DNA from: Alistipes sp.
GTDB lineage: Bacteria > Bacteroidota > Bacteroidia > Bacteroidales > Rikenellaceae
DNA length: 64,000 nt
Direction: 5' to 3'
NCBI GenBank assembly: GCA_017399485.1
Contig: JAFQCA010000006.1
Coordinates: 1-64,000, forward strand
Both the position numbers and the translations under genes were made by a program. Every line of letters begins with the position of its first letter. Within the stretch, counting starts at the first letter, position 1. The notes beneath the pieces were generated by a model that was not told the origin of the DNA, ran no database searches, and saw only the letters and a program-made list of their open reading frames with translations. This document shows positions 1 to 11,763 of this stretch, in pieces.

Positions 1-1
1 A

Positions 2-91
2 GAGTTATTTGAAAAGCATGAGGAATATAGTGTAATAAAACAAGTTAGCAATTTCTTATCCATTGCCCATTCTCATGCAAGTTCTTCTTAA
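2..91 (+). CDS. 3' end of an unknown gene (partial)
   Basis: An open frame runs in from the window edge and stops at a TAA at 89-91, giving a 29-residue C-terminal tail that ends HSHASSS. It is charged and helical-looking in its first half. The start and most of the gene lie outside the window, so no family can be named. It could also be a chance open frame, since 29 codons is short. It is followed by a repeat-rich gap rather than a clear terminator. Confidence 0.4.
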   Translation, partial: ELFEKHEEYSVIKQVSNFLSIAHSHASSS

Positions 92-180
92 TGGTTTGAT
101 ACTCAAAGAATCTTAATCAAACTACATCAAATATACTAAATTAAAGACAAAAACTACATATAAATAACAGAAATCACACT

Positions 181-275
181 TGTCATTACGAAAGAGCGTA
201 GCGACTGTGATAATCTCCCTCATTATGCGATGTATGAGATTGCCACGTCGGACTAAAGCCCTCCTCGCAATGACA
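181..275. mobile_element. MITE-like element with 11-bp terminal inverted repeats
   Basis: The 95-bp unit starts with TGTCATTACGA and ends with TCGCAATGACA. These ends are inverted copies with one mismatch. It encodes nothing. A partial relative lies at 36112-36155, sharing about 40 positions of its left end. Short non-autonomous elements of this look are common between Bacteroidales genes. No target-site duplication is evident, so movement by a transposase is inferred only from the ends and the second copy. Confidence 0.55.
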
Positions 276-290
276 TATAAAGTGGTATGC

Positions 291-324
291 ACAAAAAAGC
301 GGCATCTGCTTATGAAGATGCCGC
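291..324 (-). terminator. Rho-independent terminator of the relic fba end
   Basis: Perfect 9-bp stem GCGGCATCT/AGATGCCGC at 299-307 and 316-324. On the minus strand it is followed by a run of six T (complement of 293-298). Confidence 0.75.
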
Positions 325-398
325 CTTGTCATATCGCTGTAACGCTCAATTACTCAACCTTGCCTGCTGAGCCAAGAACGTTTACACACTTGTGCAAA
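291..398 (-). pseudogene. Relic of the 3' end of a second fba copy, with its terminator
   Basis: On the minus strand, 398-349 reads as the last residues of fructose-bisphosphate aldolase (LHKCVNVLGSAGKVE and stop), matching the intact gene at 555-602. The DNA differs only at synonymous third positions across this stretch. The match continues through the 3' untranslated stretch. A hairpin then follows at 299-324 (stem GCGGCATCT/AGATGCCGC) with a T run at 291-298. The rest of the gene is absent. It may be the remains of a tandem paralogue or of recombination between two fba loci. Confidence 0.75.
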
Positions 399-413
399 TC
401 GGAGCGTCAGCGA

Positions 414-447
414 CCAAGCCCCGCCCTTTGTCAAAGGGAGGGGTTGG
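414..447. repeat. GC-rich hairpin repeat
   Basis: The stretch folds into a long hairpin: CCCTTTG (424-430) pairs with CAAAGGG (432-438), and CCCC (419-422) with GGGG (440-443). It sits between the relic and the real fba ends. It resembles dispersed intergenic repeats of Bacteroidales, but I see no second copy in this window. Confidence 0.45.
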
Positions 448-494
448 GGAGGGAATGTCAATACGAATGTTGTATATGCACAAGGCAAATACAC

Positions 495-530
495 AAAAAA
501 AAGGCGACATCTCCGAATGGAGATGACGCC
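495..530 (-). terminator. Rho-independent terminator of fba
   Basis: Stem GGCGACATCTCC (503-514) with GGAGATGACGCC (519-530), one internal mismatch, then an eight-base T run on the minus strand. It lies 25 bases past the fba stop. Its stem sequence differs from the relic terminator at 291-324 although the flanks are nearly identical. Confidence 0.85.
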
Positions 531-554
531 TTGTCATATCGCTGTAACGCTCAA

Positions 555-1550
555 TTACTCAACCTTGCCAGCAGAGCCAAGAACGTTAACGCACTTGTGC
601 ATATACAACTTCTTCAACTCATCACGAGCGGGACCCAAATACTTGCGGGGGTCGAACTCTGCGGGGTTGTCAACGAATACCTTGCGAACCATAGCGGTCA
701 TAGCAAGACGACCATCAGAGTCGATGTTAATCTTGCAAACTGCGCTCTTAGCAGCCTGACGCAACTGCTCCTCAGGAATACCTACAGCATCCTTCAATGC
801 ACCACCGTGAGTGTTGATAATCTTAACATACTCCTGGGGAACTGAAGAAGAGCCGTGAAGTACAATGGGGAATCCGGGCAACTGCTTCTCAATCTCAGCC
901 AAGATGTCGAAACGCAATGGGGGAGGAAGAAGGATACCCTCCTCGTTGCGAGTACACTGCTCAGGCTTGAACTTGTTAGCACCGTGAGAAGTACCGATTG
1001 AGATAGCCAATGAATCAACACCTGTCTTTGTTACGAAGTCAACAACCTCCTCAGGACGAGTGTAGTGAGCAACCTCTGAAGATACCTCATCCTCAACACC
1101 TGCCAATACACCCAACTCACCCTCAACTGTTACATCAAACTGGTGAGCGTAATCTACAACCTGCTTTGTAAGAGCAACGTTCTCCTCATAAGGAAGGTGA
1201 GAACCGTCAATCATTACTGAAGAGAAGCCCATATCGATGCAGTTCTTGCACAACTCGAAAGAGTTACCGTGGTCAAGGTGCAAAACGATAGGAATATTCT
1301 TACCCAACTCCTTTGCATACTCAACAGCACCCTGTGCCATATAACGCAACAAAGTCTGATTAGCGTACTTACGTGCGCCAGAAGATACCTGCAAAATAAC
1401 GGGTGAAGAACACTCTACGCAAGCAGAGATGATAGCCTGCATCTGCTCCATATTGTTGAAGTTGAACGCAGGAATAGCGTAACCACCTTCGATAGCCTTC
1501 TTGAACATCTCGCGTGTGTTCACCAGGCCCAAATCCTTGTAAGAAACCAT
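555..1550 (-). CDS. fba: Class II fructose-bisphosphate aldolase
   Basis: This 331-residue cytoplasmic enzyme splits fructose 1,6-bisphosphate into dihydroxyacetone phosphate and glyceraldehyde 3-phosphate in glycolysis, and runs in reverse in gluconeogenesis. Family hallmarks of the zinc-dependent class II type are visible: AFNFNN near residue 28, the metal-binding LHLDHG near 90, MIDGSHLP near 113, EGELG near 141, the glycine-rich ISIGTSHG near 183, and LHGSSSVP near 232. Length is normal for the long class II form. It is monocistronic, with a -7 element at 1616-1623 and a terminator at 495-530. A relic of a second 3' end lies just beyond its terminator. Confidence 0.95.
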   Translation of the reverse strand: MVSYKDLGLVNTREMFKKAIEGGYAIPAFNFNNMEQMQAIISACVECSSPVILQVSSGARKYANQTLLRYMAQGAVEYAKELGKNIPIVLHLDHGNSFELCKNCIDMGFSSVMIDGSHLPYEENVALTKQVVDYAHQFDVTVEGELGVLAGVEDEVSSEVAHYTRPEEVVDFVTKTGVDSLAISIGTSHGANKFKPEQCTRNEEGILLPPPLRFDILAEIEKQLPGFPIVLHGSSSVPQEYVKIINTHGGALKDAVGIPEEQLRQAAKSAVCKINIDSDGRLAMTAMVRKVFVDNPAEFDPRKYLGPARDELKKLYMHKCVNVLGSAGKVE

Positions 1551-1615
1551 AGTTTGTTTTATTTATGTTAATGTTTAATGAATTGTCCGATTGTCAATTT
1601 GCTCATTTTGCGATG

Positions 1616-1623
1616 CAAATATA
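1616..1623 (-). promoter_or_regulatory. Bacteroidota -7 promoter element for fba
   Basis: On the minus strand the sequence reads TATATTTG, matching TAnnTTTG, 66 bases before the fba start codon. The -33 region is weak. The rest of the gap 1551-1787 is AT-rich and shows no gene. Confidence 0.65.
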
Positions 1624-1787
1624 CAAAATAATTACATTGTGAGAAACTTTTCTTTTGTTTATTATGTGCCATTATTGGAAGAAAATAAAATTATATCTAT
1701 ATTCGTGACACTGAAGGGTGTTGAGAGAACGCTTAAAATTCCAAATGTTGATGGGATAATCTGAACCGTTATGTTATACAAGGTTTA

Positions 1788-1822
1788 CAAAAAAAGCGGC
1801 ACGATGATTTTCGAGCCGCTTT
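1788..1822 (-). terminator. Rho-independent terminator of the lacZ operon
   Basis: Stem AAAGCGGC (1793-1800) with GCCGCTTT (1815-1822) and a T run on the minus strand. It lies 21 bases past the lacZ stop. Confidence 0.85.
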
Positions 1823-1843
1823 CATTGTATTATTACGCAACTA

Positions 1844-4945
<3,102 letters not shown>

Positions 4946-4954
4946 TTAGATTAT

Positions 4955-5878
4955 TTATTTCTTCTTGAATGTAATCTTTGCCGCAATGGGATAGTGGTCC
5001 GAAGGACAACGATGCTCGTAGGGTGAGAAGTTAATCTCCTGCGGAGCGGCATCACCCTTGCGAGATTGGTTGCTCTTCTCGTTGGGAGTCCAATAACCAT
5101 CGGTCAAGACTGCATAATTGTTTACCGTAACGTGCTCGGTTACAAAAATGTGGTCAATACGGCTCTCGGTATAGAGGTTTGAATTAAAACTATTGAATGT
5201 ACCTGTTGTTGCATACTTCTTATCTGCAACCTCGTATGAATCATACAAGATACCTGTATTGAGGATAGTTCTATAAGCCTCGTTATGCTGGTCCACATTG
5301 AAGTCGCCTGTAACAAATGCCGGCTCCTTGCCACACATCTCGGTAATCTTTTTTGCAATCAGTTTGGCGCCCTCACGGCGAGCCTCAACACCGACGTGGT
5401 CCATATGCAAGTTGAAGAACCAGAAACGCTTCTTGGTAACCTTATCTTGAAGGTGTACATAAGAGCATATACGCGGAAGGGCTGCATCCCAACCTTTCAC
5501 GCCAACCTTTTCGGGAGTCTCTGAAATCCAGAACGTACCACCCTCAAGGTACTTAAAACGCTCCTTTTTGTAAAAAATGGGAGAATACTCGCCAGCCTGC
5601 TTACCATCGTCACGACCTACACCCTCATAGGTATAGTCGGGCAGGCCCGCCAACATATCCTCCAACTGATTATGCTTCACCTCCTGAAGGCCAAACACAT
5701 CGAAACCAACCCACTCAACCTGGTCGCAAATTACAGGGCAACGACGCTCCCAGCCATTACCGTTACGCGCATCACCAGAATTACTGTTACGGATGTTGTA
5801 AGAGCCTACTACAAGGTCTTGTGCCGATACGCTAAATGCTATCAGCACCACAGCCATAAATAAAAAACACTTCTTCAT
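4955..5878 (-). CDS. Secreted endonuclease/exonuclease/phosphatase-family protein
   Basis: A 307-residue exported protein with a signal peptide (cleavage near VSAQ, residue 20) and one EEP domain. The family's metal and catalytic motifs are in order: SYNIRN, FGLQEV, NLHMDHVG, TGDFNVD, DHIFVT and the final SDHYP. EEP proteins hydrolyse phosphodiester or phosphomonoester bonds in nucleic acids, sphingolipids or inositol phosphates, and which one applies here is unknown. It lies 21 bases from lacZ and 22 bases from the ROK gene on the same strand, so it is probably co-transcribed. The sugar-use context may hint at a phosphorylated glycan or lipid substrate, which is inference. Confidence 0.88.
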   Translation of the reverse strand: MKKCFLFMAVVLIAFSVSAQDLVVGSYNIRNSNSGDARNGNGWERRCPVICDQVEWVGFDVFGLQEVKHNQLEDMLAGLPDYTYEGVGRDDGKQAGEYSPIFYKKERFKYLEGGTFWISETPEKVGVKGWDAALPRICSYVHLQDKVTKKRFWFFNLHMDHVGVEARREGAKLIAKKITEMCGKEPAFVTGDFNVDQHNEAYRTILNTGILYDSYEVADKKYATTGTFNSFNSNLYTESRIDHIFVTEHVTVNNYAVLTDGYWTPNEKSNQSRKGDAAPQEINFSPYEHRCPSDHYPIAAKITFKKK

Positions 5879-5900
5879 TTATTAAATCTCGATTTTAGTA

Positions 5901-7013
5901 TTATTGATTTGCTTTTTTATCTACTTCGTTAAGGGCGTAAGCGTAGGCTCCAAGCGATATGGCAGTGCTTGCACCGATATGTGAAATCATCACTCCGATA
6001 CGCTTCATCGGGTCGTAAGTCACGACCTTATCAGAGCCATATACCTTCAAATCGCGTGACGCGCCACGAGCAAACTGCTCAAACTCGGCCTCATTATCCA
6101 AATCAAAGACCTTCATCTGTACACGGTCAAACTCATCACCTCCGATAGAGTGCATCTTCGAACGCAACTCCTTCAGCAAGGCGGGCATAATATACTTCTT
6201 TGCAGCAGTAATACCACCGCCGATAACTATTACTCCATCGATAAGAGTTACAGCCGTAGCCATAGCATCACCAGCGACCTCACCCATCGTAGCGAATGCC
6301 TTGCGGGCAGCCTCTTGGTCACCTTCGCGTGTACCCTCGGCAATATCAAAAATATCCTTCGGCTCCAACGTCTTATCATCAATACCTGAGGCCTCAGCAT
6401 ATACGCGCTTAACGGCGCGGACAGCAACACCATCCTCGACCATCACATCGGGCATAAACTTATGACGCAGGCAGAAAGTCTCGATACACGAGTTATCTCC
6501 CGTATGCAACTCGCCGTTGCTCACAAATCCGAATCCGAATCCTGTACCAAATGTATAACCGAGAAGTGTCTTACAACGTTTTACGCTGCCCATCTGCTCC
6601 AGACGGTTATTGATTTCGGGTATTGCACCAGCCAGAGCCTCACCATAGGCGTACAGGTCGGCATCGTTATTGATGAAAACGGGTATTCCGAATTTCTCCT
6701 CCAAGAATGGACCAAGAGCAACTCCGTCGCGGAACGAAGGGAAGTTGGGCAGATAGAAACCGCCTACGATGCCGTTAGCATAATCTGCCGGGCCGGGGAA
6801 TGCAAAACTGATGGCTACGGGTTTGCTATCGAGTTGGGCAATTACTCGCTCAAAGCCATCTACGAGCGTAGCCAGACATACATCAAGGTCCGTAGCATTT
6901 GCAGGGAGCGTTATGGGCTCAACTATAAATTTATTAGCACGCATAGCACCGAAGACGAAATTGGTACCTCCGGCATCAAGCGTAATCACAGTTCTTTGGT
7001 CATTACGATACAT
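5901..7013 (-). CDS. ROK-family sugar kinase or regulator
   Basis: This 370-residue protein has the ROK/ASKHA fold. The N-terminal phosphate motif is LDAGGTNFVFGA, followed by FAFPGPADY, the sugar-contacting NNDADLYAYGE and the ATP-binding VIGGGIT. It has no N-terminal helix-turn-helix, so a kinase (glucokinase-like) is more likely than a repressor. The usual ROK zinc cysteine cluster is not obvious. The frame stays open 37 codons upstream, but that stretch has no signal character and the promoter element at 7053-7060 lies inside it, so the start at 7013 is preferred. It is the first gene of an operon with the EEP and LacZ genes and would phosphorylate released hexose. Confidence 0.85.
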   Translation of the reverse strand: MYRNDQRTVITLDAGGTNFVFGAMRANKFIVEPITLPANATDLDVCLATLVDGFERVIAQLDSKPVAISFAFPGPADYANGIVGGFYLPNFPSFRDGVALGPFLEEKFGIPVFINNDADLYAYGEALAGAIPEINNRLEQMGSVKRCKTLLGYTFGTGFGFGFVSNGELHTGDNSCIETFCLRHKFMPDVMVEDGVAVRAVKRVYAEASGIDDKTLEPKDIFDIAEGTREGDQEAARKAFATMGEVAGDAMATAVTLIDGVIVIGGGITAAKKYIMPALLKELRSKMHSIGGDEFDRVQMKVFDLDNEAEFEQFARGASRDLKVYGSDKVVTYDPMKRIGVMISHIGASTAISLGAYAYALNEVDKKANQ

Positions 7014-7052
7014 AGTTTTATATGTTTTAGGTTTATAAGCGTATTTTCTCCC

Positions 7053-7060
7053 CAAAGTTA
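7053..7060 (-). promoter_or_regulatory. -7 element for the ROK-EEP-lacZ operon
   Basis: The minus strand reads TAACTTTG, matching TAnnTTTG, 40 bases before the chosen start. A TTTTG lies 14 bases upstream, closer than the usual spacing for a -33 element. Confidence 0.55.
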
Positions 7061-7198
7061 ATATTTTTATGTGACAAAACGCAGGATAAATAAAATAATT
7101 TATCGGTATATGGCATTTATCCATATACTTTAGCGCAGGCTAAATCCAAACAGAGAAAATAACAGACTGATAAAGGATTAGAAAATATCAAAAAAGTG

Positions 7199-7810
7199 CT
7201 ACATCTGCAAAAGTGCAAAGACCGACATTGCAAAGCCGCCACAGAAGCCCACCAAGACTTGCAGACCATTATTACGCCCCATATAGAGTCGCGCCGTAGC
7301 AAGCAAACCTGCAAGCACTACTGATGCGAGCATAGCCCAAAAGAGCGACAATACTCCTAAGATATTCAGGACAATCAAGATTGCTACTGCGGCCCCCATA
7401 GCCGTCATATGCAGGCTCACTCTCCACAATGGCAAAACAAACAGGCAGAAGACCTCACACATCATTGCCGCAATGGCCATCTTGCGGAAAAAGAGTAGCG
7501 ACGGTGCCTTCATCAGAGTAATGGCGCACAATATGTAACAACAGGCTCCAACCATAAGTGGCAATATTCTACGGCGACGACCACAGAACCATCGCTTAAA
7601 TCGGTTGTTACCCAAATGACGCACAAACGCTATGATAACAATAGGTAAAATTAGAGCATACAACCCAAACACCCAAAGTATATAAAACTTCAAACGCAGA
7701 GGCAACACCGCATAAGTCGTGGCCCCAAACAGAAGCGTCGCCACGATATACAACGGCACCAGATAAGGGTGCAGCAGAAATGACAATATCTTACAAAGGT
7801 TTTTTAACAT
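7199..7810 (-). CDS. Integral membrane protein, PAP2-like
   Basis: A 203-residue protein with about six hydrophobic segments and a short basic loop (RFKRWFCGRRRR) near residue 75. The layout and the HMTAMGAA segment near residue 133 recall the PAP2 phosphatase/undecaprenyl-pyrophosphatase membrane fold. However, I do not find a convincing set of the three PAP2 catalytic motifs, so it may be a non-catalytic relative. It starts 17 bases after the rpoN stop and is probably translated from the same transcript. Role unknown. Confidence 0.65.
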   Translation of the reverse strand: MLKNLCKILSFLLHPYLVPLYIVATLLFGATTYAVLPLRLKFYILWVFGLYALILPIVIIAFVRHLGNNRFKRWFCGRRRRILPLMVGACCYILCAITLMKAPSLLFFRKMAIAAMMCEVFCLFVLPLWRVSLHMTAMGAAVAILIVLNILGVLSLFWAMLASVVLAGLLATARLYMGRNNGLQVLVGFCGGFAMSVFALLQM

Positions 7811-7827
7811 CCTTGCTAATAACTATA

Positions 7828-9249
7828 CTAAATCTGTTTACGCAGACGGGCTACGGGGATATCCATCATCTCGCGATACTTGGCTACGGTGCGTCGCGCG
7901 ATACAATAACCCTTAGCGTTGAGTATATTCATCAGCGTCTCATCGGTAAGCGGATGACGCTTATCCTCCTCATCGATACACTGCTGCAACAGATTTTTGA
8001 TTTCATAACTCGAAACTATCTCGCCGCTCTCGGTCTGCATAGCCTCCGAGAAGAGCGACTTCAACAAGATAATTCCGAAATGAGTCTGTACATATTTGCT
8101 ATTCACGACGCGAGATATGGTCGATACATCCAAACCCGTACGGTCTGCAATATCCTTCAAAATCATAGGACGCAACTTACTCTTATCGCCATCCTTGAAA
8201 TACTCCTGCTGGAAAGAAAGAATCTCCTGCATCGTACGCATCAGCGTATCGTGGCGTTGCTTTATGGCCGATATAAACCACTTGGCAGAGTCAATCTTGC
8301 TTTTGACAAATTGTATCGCTTCTCGATTGCTCTCCGTCACGGTGCCATCTGCCGAGACCATATTGCGAATCATATCGACATAGCGGCGATTAATCTTCAC
8401 CTCCGGGATATTATACGAATTGAGCGATAAATCGAAATGCCCATCGTGATAATCCAATCTGAAATCGGGAATGATATATGGCGTGGTATCAATACCACCT
8501 TCGGAATACAAATTGCCGGGCTTGGGAGAGAGATGTTTAATCTCGTCAATAGCATCACGGAAAGTATCCTCATCGACGCCGAGTCGGGACATCAATTTCT
8601 CATAATGTTTCTTTACAAACTCGTCAAAATATGAGGTGATAATCTTATGAGCCAGACGTTTTGAAGGTGAGTCCATTCGGCGTTGTGACATCTGCAACAG
8701 AAGACACTCCTGCAACGAACGGGCTCCAATGCCTGCGGGCTCCAGTTGATGAATGATAGATAAAAGGCTCTCCAATCTCTCAACCGAGACCTCAATACCT
8801 AAAGTAAATGCTATATCGTCACCCACAGACTCCAAATCGCGGCGAAGGTATCCATCCTCATCAATGCTACCTACAAGAAATTCAGCCACCTGCCTATCTT
8901 GTTCCGACAGATTGCGATAACCCAGCTGCTCCATCAGATACTCCTGCAACGAACGACCTTCGCTGATGTTTACAGGGCGTTGCTTATCGTCCTTCGAAAA
9001 GTTGTTTATACGACTCTTATAACTCGGTGTATCATCCTCTCGCAGATAATCATCCACCGAGATAGACTCCTCCTGCTCGTCATCCTCCAGAGGACGGTCA
9101 TCCTCTTCAAGAACAATATTCTCCTCTATTTCCTGCTTGACTCGCTGTTCAAGCATAATCGTTGGCAACTCCAGCAGTTTTATCATCTGAATCTGCTGCG
9201 GAGATAGCGTCTGTGTCTGTGTTTGAATCTGACGTTGTGAAATAGCCAT
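7828..9249 (-). CDS. rpoN: RNA polymerase sigma-54 factor
   Basis: This 473-residue protein directs RNA polymerase to -24/-12 promoters that need an AAA+ activator. Region I is present at the N-terminus, with the glutamine-rich QTQTLSPQQIQMIKLLELP. It is followed by an acidic region II (about 45-75), the core-binding domain and the C-terminal DNA-binding part, which ends in the RpoN box ARRTVAKYRE (about 453-462). Length is typical. No activator of the NtrC type is encoded in this window. It is followed closely by a membrane protein and preceded by an 82-base gap with only short hairpins. Confidence 0.96.
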   Translation of the reverse strand: MAISQRQIQTQTQTLSPQQIQMIKLLELPTIMLEQRVKQEIEENIVLEEDDRPLEDDEQEESISVDDYLREDDTPSYKSRINNFSKDDKQRPVNISEGRSLQEYLMEQLGYRNLSEQDRQVAEFLVGSIDEDGYLRRDLESVGDDIAFTLGIEVSVERLESLLSIIHQLEPAGIGARSLQECLLLQMSQRRMDSPSKRLAHKIITSYFDEFVKKHYEKLMSRLGVDEDTFRDAIDEIKHLSPKPGNLYSEGGIDTTPYIIPDFRLDYHDGHFDLSLNSYNIPEVKINRRYVDMIRNMVSADGTVTESNREAIQFVKSKIDSAKWFISAIKQRHDTLMRTMQEILSFQQEYFKDGDKSKLRPMILKDIADRTGLDVSTISRVVNSKYVQTHFGIILLKSLFSEAMQTESGEIVSSYEIKNLLQQCIDEEDKRHPLTDETLMNILNAKGYCIARRTVAKYREMMDIPVARLRKQI

Positions 9250-9331
9250 CGTGTAAAAATTTAGCGTTAATATCCACTTCGACAGGTTCCTTCATCAAGT
9301 GGCAAGGCTCGTTAAGCCTCATAAGTTACAT

Positions 9332-10126
9332 CTATCGTTGCGAAGCCTTGATGGTGCTGACTATGGCCTTTGCCCAATTCTTGGACAACTCTACGGCTCC
9401 ATCCTCGTTGGGATGAAGATAGAATGTTCCGGCATTACCAGCCTCGGCAAACATCAATTTCTTGTATTCGTGCTTAAAGAGGTCATAACTCTCGCAGTCA
9501 CCAAGATACACATCGGAATTTTCGTTTGCCAACTCCACCAAAACGGTAATATAATCAGTCATACGGTTCAGGCCCGCCACCAGATAACGCGCTCCGTTAT
9601 AGGTGTTAGGGCTGTACCATATAGGACGTTGAAGAACGAATGTCGCACCGGGGCACAACTCTCGCAAACGGCTGATAATAGTCAGCAGATTCTTCTTGTA
9701 ATCCTCATTGCTGACGGGGGCTCCCGTAGGGCCTACCGATGCCGAATCGTTAGTACCAAGCATTATCGAAAAGAGATATTTGGTATTGGGCTGCTCATTG
9801 GCTTTGAAATCAGCAATACTCTTCTCTACTCGCTTAAAATCACGATTCATTGACGGCAAAAAATCGACTGTCGTTGCACCCGAACGGCCACAGTTACGGA
9901 ATCCCGCCACATCGAATTTTCTTTTGTTAATCTTCGATGCAACAATCTCCGTCGTGATAACGGGAGGCGCTGTTTTCTCTCTATCGGCGTGCAATGCACC
10001 AGCCGTAATGCTATTGCCTATATATATAATATTATAACTGGCCTCTTGCTTCCCTTGTTTTTTGGCTTGGACATCGGTCAGTGCGGCAAAGCAACAGATA
10101 AGTATAAATACAACAAGTCTCTTCAT
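9332..10126 (-). CDS. Secreted SGNH/GDSL-type esterase
   Basis: A 264-residue exported hydrolase. A signal peptide (about 1-21, ending VQAKK) precedes the SGNH domain. Block I is IGNSIT with the nucleophile serine near residue 38, block III is LGTNDS near 123, and the block V histidine is in LHPNEDG near 240. Relatives act on acetylated sugars, esters or lipids, and the substrate is not evident. It lies 26 bases from asnS on the same strand, so the two may share a transcript. No adjacent glycan genes clarify its job. Confidence 0.85.
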   Translation of the reverse strand: MKRLVVFILICCFAALTDVQAKKQGKQEASYNIIYIGNSITAGALHADREKTAPPVITTEIVASKINKRKFDVAGFRNCGRSGATTVDFLPSMNRDFKRVEKSIADFKANEQPNTKYLFSIMLGTNDSASVGPTGAPVSNEDYKKNLLTIISRLRELCPGATFVLQRPIWYSPNTYNGARYLVAGLNRMTDYITVLVELANENSDVYLGDCESYDLFKHEYKKLMFAEAGNAGTFYLHPNEDGAVELSKNWAKAIVSTIKASQR

Positions 10127-10152
10127 TGTCGTCGTTTTATTATATGAATCGT

Positions 10153-11541
10153 TTAGAACTCTGCATTATTCGGTGTGCGCGGGAAAGGTATAACATCACG
10201 AATGTTACCCATACCCGTCACAAACAAGAGCAAACGCTCAAAGCCCAATCCAAATCCTGAGTGAGGAGCAGAACCCCAGCGACGAGTATCAAGATACCAC
10301 CAGATATCCGCCTCGTTCATTCCGAGTTCCTTCACTCTTGCAGAAAGTTTGCCATAATCGGCCTCACGCTCCGAACCACCTATAATCTCGCCGATTTTTG
10401 GGAACAGCACATCCATAGCGCGAACTGTCTTGCCATCCTCGTTCTGCTTCATATAGAAGGCCTTAATCTCCTTAGGATAATTAATCAAGATAACGGGACG
10501 TTTGAAATGCTCCTCTACGAGGTAGCGCTCGTGCTCCGACTGAAGGTCGCAACCCCACTCGCAGGGGAATTCGAACTTACGGCCCGAAGCCTTCAAAATC
10601 TCGATACCCTCAGTATAATCCAGACGCACGAAGTCGTTAGCCAAAACAAACTCCAGACGCTCGATAAGTTCCTTGTCCCACATCTTGTTCATAAACTCCA
10701 AATCCTCACGGCAATTCTCCAAAGCATAGCGGATAAGATACTTGAGGAAATCCTCAGCCAACTCCATATTATCCTCCAACTCATAGAAAGCCATCTCCGG
10801 CTCAATCATCCAGAACTCGGCCAAGTGACGCGGCGTATTAGAGTTCTCGGCACGGAACGTAGGGCCGAAAGTATAGATACGGCCAAGCGACAAAGCGCCC
10901 AACTCACCCTCCAACTGACCCGATACGGTCAAGTTACAAGGCTTACCGAAGAAGTCCTGCGAATAATCAACCTTGCCATCCTCAGTACGAGGAGGATTGG
11001 CGATATCGAGTGTAGTCACATTGAACATAGCGCCTGCACCCTCGCAATCAGAGCCTGTAATCAACGGAGTATGAAGATAATAGAATCCGTTGTCGTTAAA
11101 ATACTTGTGAATAGCGTAGGCCATAGCGTGACGGATGCGCAACACCGCACCGAAAGTATTTGTACGAGGACGCAGATAGGCTATATCACGCAAAAACTCC
11201 AAAGAGTGGCCCTTCTTCTGCAAAGGATATGTTTCGGGGTCTGCCGTACCATAAATCTCGATATCGGCAGCCTGCACCTCGACACCCTGTCCCGAAGCGG
11301 GAGACTCAACCAACTTACCATCTACACGCAGACAAGCACCCGTAGTTACCAATTTAAGTTTCTCCTCATCGAACGATGCCAAATCTACCACAATCTGTAT
11401 GTTTGCCACGCACGAACCGTCGTTCAAGGCGATGAATGCAACATTCTTGTTACCACGCTTAGTGCGCACCCAACCTTTGACCGTAATGTCACTACCTACG
11501 ACACCCGACTTGAGAATCTCTGCAATTCTTTGACTCTTCAT
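10153..11541 (-). CDS. asnS: Asparaginyl-tRNA synthetase
   Basis: A 462-residue class IIb synthetase that charges tRNA-Asn with asparagine in the cytoplasm. An N-terminal OB-fold anticodon-binding domain (about 1-105, with [10 protein letters not shown]) is followed by the class II core. Motif 2 is [10 protein letters not shown] and motif 3 is [10 protein letters not shown] near the C-terminus. The [15 protein letters not shown] stretch is typical of AsnRS and AspRS. The IIb length without a GAD insertion favours AsnRS. A clear promoter lies at 11654-11685, overlapping a divergent promoter for the GH2-like gene. Confidence 0.96.
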   Translation of the reverse strand: MKSQRIAEILKSGVVGSDITVKGWVRTKRGNKNVAFIALNDGSCVANIQIVVDLASFDEEKLKLVTTGACLRVDGKLVESPASGQGVEVQAADIEIYGTADPETYPLQKKGHSLEFLRDIAYLRPRTNTFGAVLRIRHAMAYAIHKYFNDNGFYYLHTPLITGSDCEGAGAMFNVTTLDIANPPRTEDGKVDYSQDFFGKPCNLTVSGQLEGELGALSLGRIYTFGPTFRAENSNTPRHLAEFWMIEPEMAFYELEDNMELAEDFLKYLIRYALENCREDLEFMNKMWDKELIERLEFVLANDFVRLDYTEGIEILKASGRKFEFPCEWGCDLQSEHERYLVEEHFKRPVILINYPKEIKAFYMKQNEDGKTVRAMDVLFPKIGEIIGGSEREADYGKLSARVKELGMNEADIWWYLDTRRWGSAPHSGFGLGFERLLLFVTGMGNIRDVIPFPRTPNNAEF

Positions 11542-11653
11542 AGTTTTTATTTTTTCTATTATTTATTTTCTAATTATCCCATCTTCTATTTCCTAATCAT
11601 CCTACCCTCATCCCTCGCTATCAAAAAAACTTTCTGATGGGGTTATCAATCCA

Positions 11654-11685
11654 CAAAGGTAGACAATAATTTGATATTTGTCAAA
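11654..11685 (-). promoter_or_regulatory. Promoter of asnS
   Basis: The minus strand has a -33 TTTG (complement of 11682-11685), a 20-base spacer and the -7 element TACCTTTG (complement of 11654-11661). This is a full match to the Bacteroidota consensus. Confidence 0.75.
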
Positions 11686-11713
11686 AAAAAAGTACCTTTG
11701 CATTTGGTACTTT
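11670..11713 (+). promoter_or_regulatory. Divergent promoter with an overlapping palindrome
   Basis: TTTG (11670-11673), a 19-base spacer and TACCTTTG (11693-11700) form a good promoter for the GH2-like gene. An inverted repeat, AAAGTACC (11689-11696) and GGTACTTT (11706-11713), spans the -7 element and the likely start point, which is the classic position of a repressor site. The promoter overlaps the asnS promoter on the other strand. Confidence 0.6.
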
Positions 11714-11763
11714 GTACCACGAAGCATAAATAGACCTAAATACAATTAATTTGTAGCAGTTAT

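Larger units (their letters stand above)
92..554. other. Repeat-rich intergenic gap
   Basis: No gene is supported here. The gap holds an AT-rich stretch (92-180), a MITE-like element with terminal inverted repeats (181-275), a relic copy of the fba 3' end with its terminator (291-398), a GC-rich hairpin (414-447) and the true fba terminator (495-530). An open frame crosses all of these on the plus strand, but it only reads through repeats and the antisense of fba. Confidence 0.7.

Noticed and set aside
180..845. A 221-codon open frame over the repeats and the fba 3' end
   Set aside because: It reads through the MITE-like element, the relic and the antisense of fba, so it is not a gene.
10261..11637. 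A 458-codon open frame on the plus strand opposite asnS
   Set aside because: It is the antisense of a well-supported synthetase. Its product has no domain or signal and is rich in Leu, Ile, Thr and Arg, as expected from the reverse of a biased gene.
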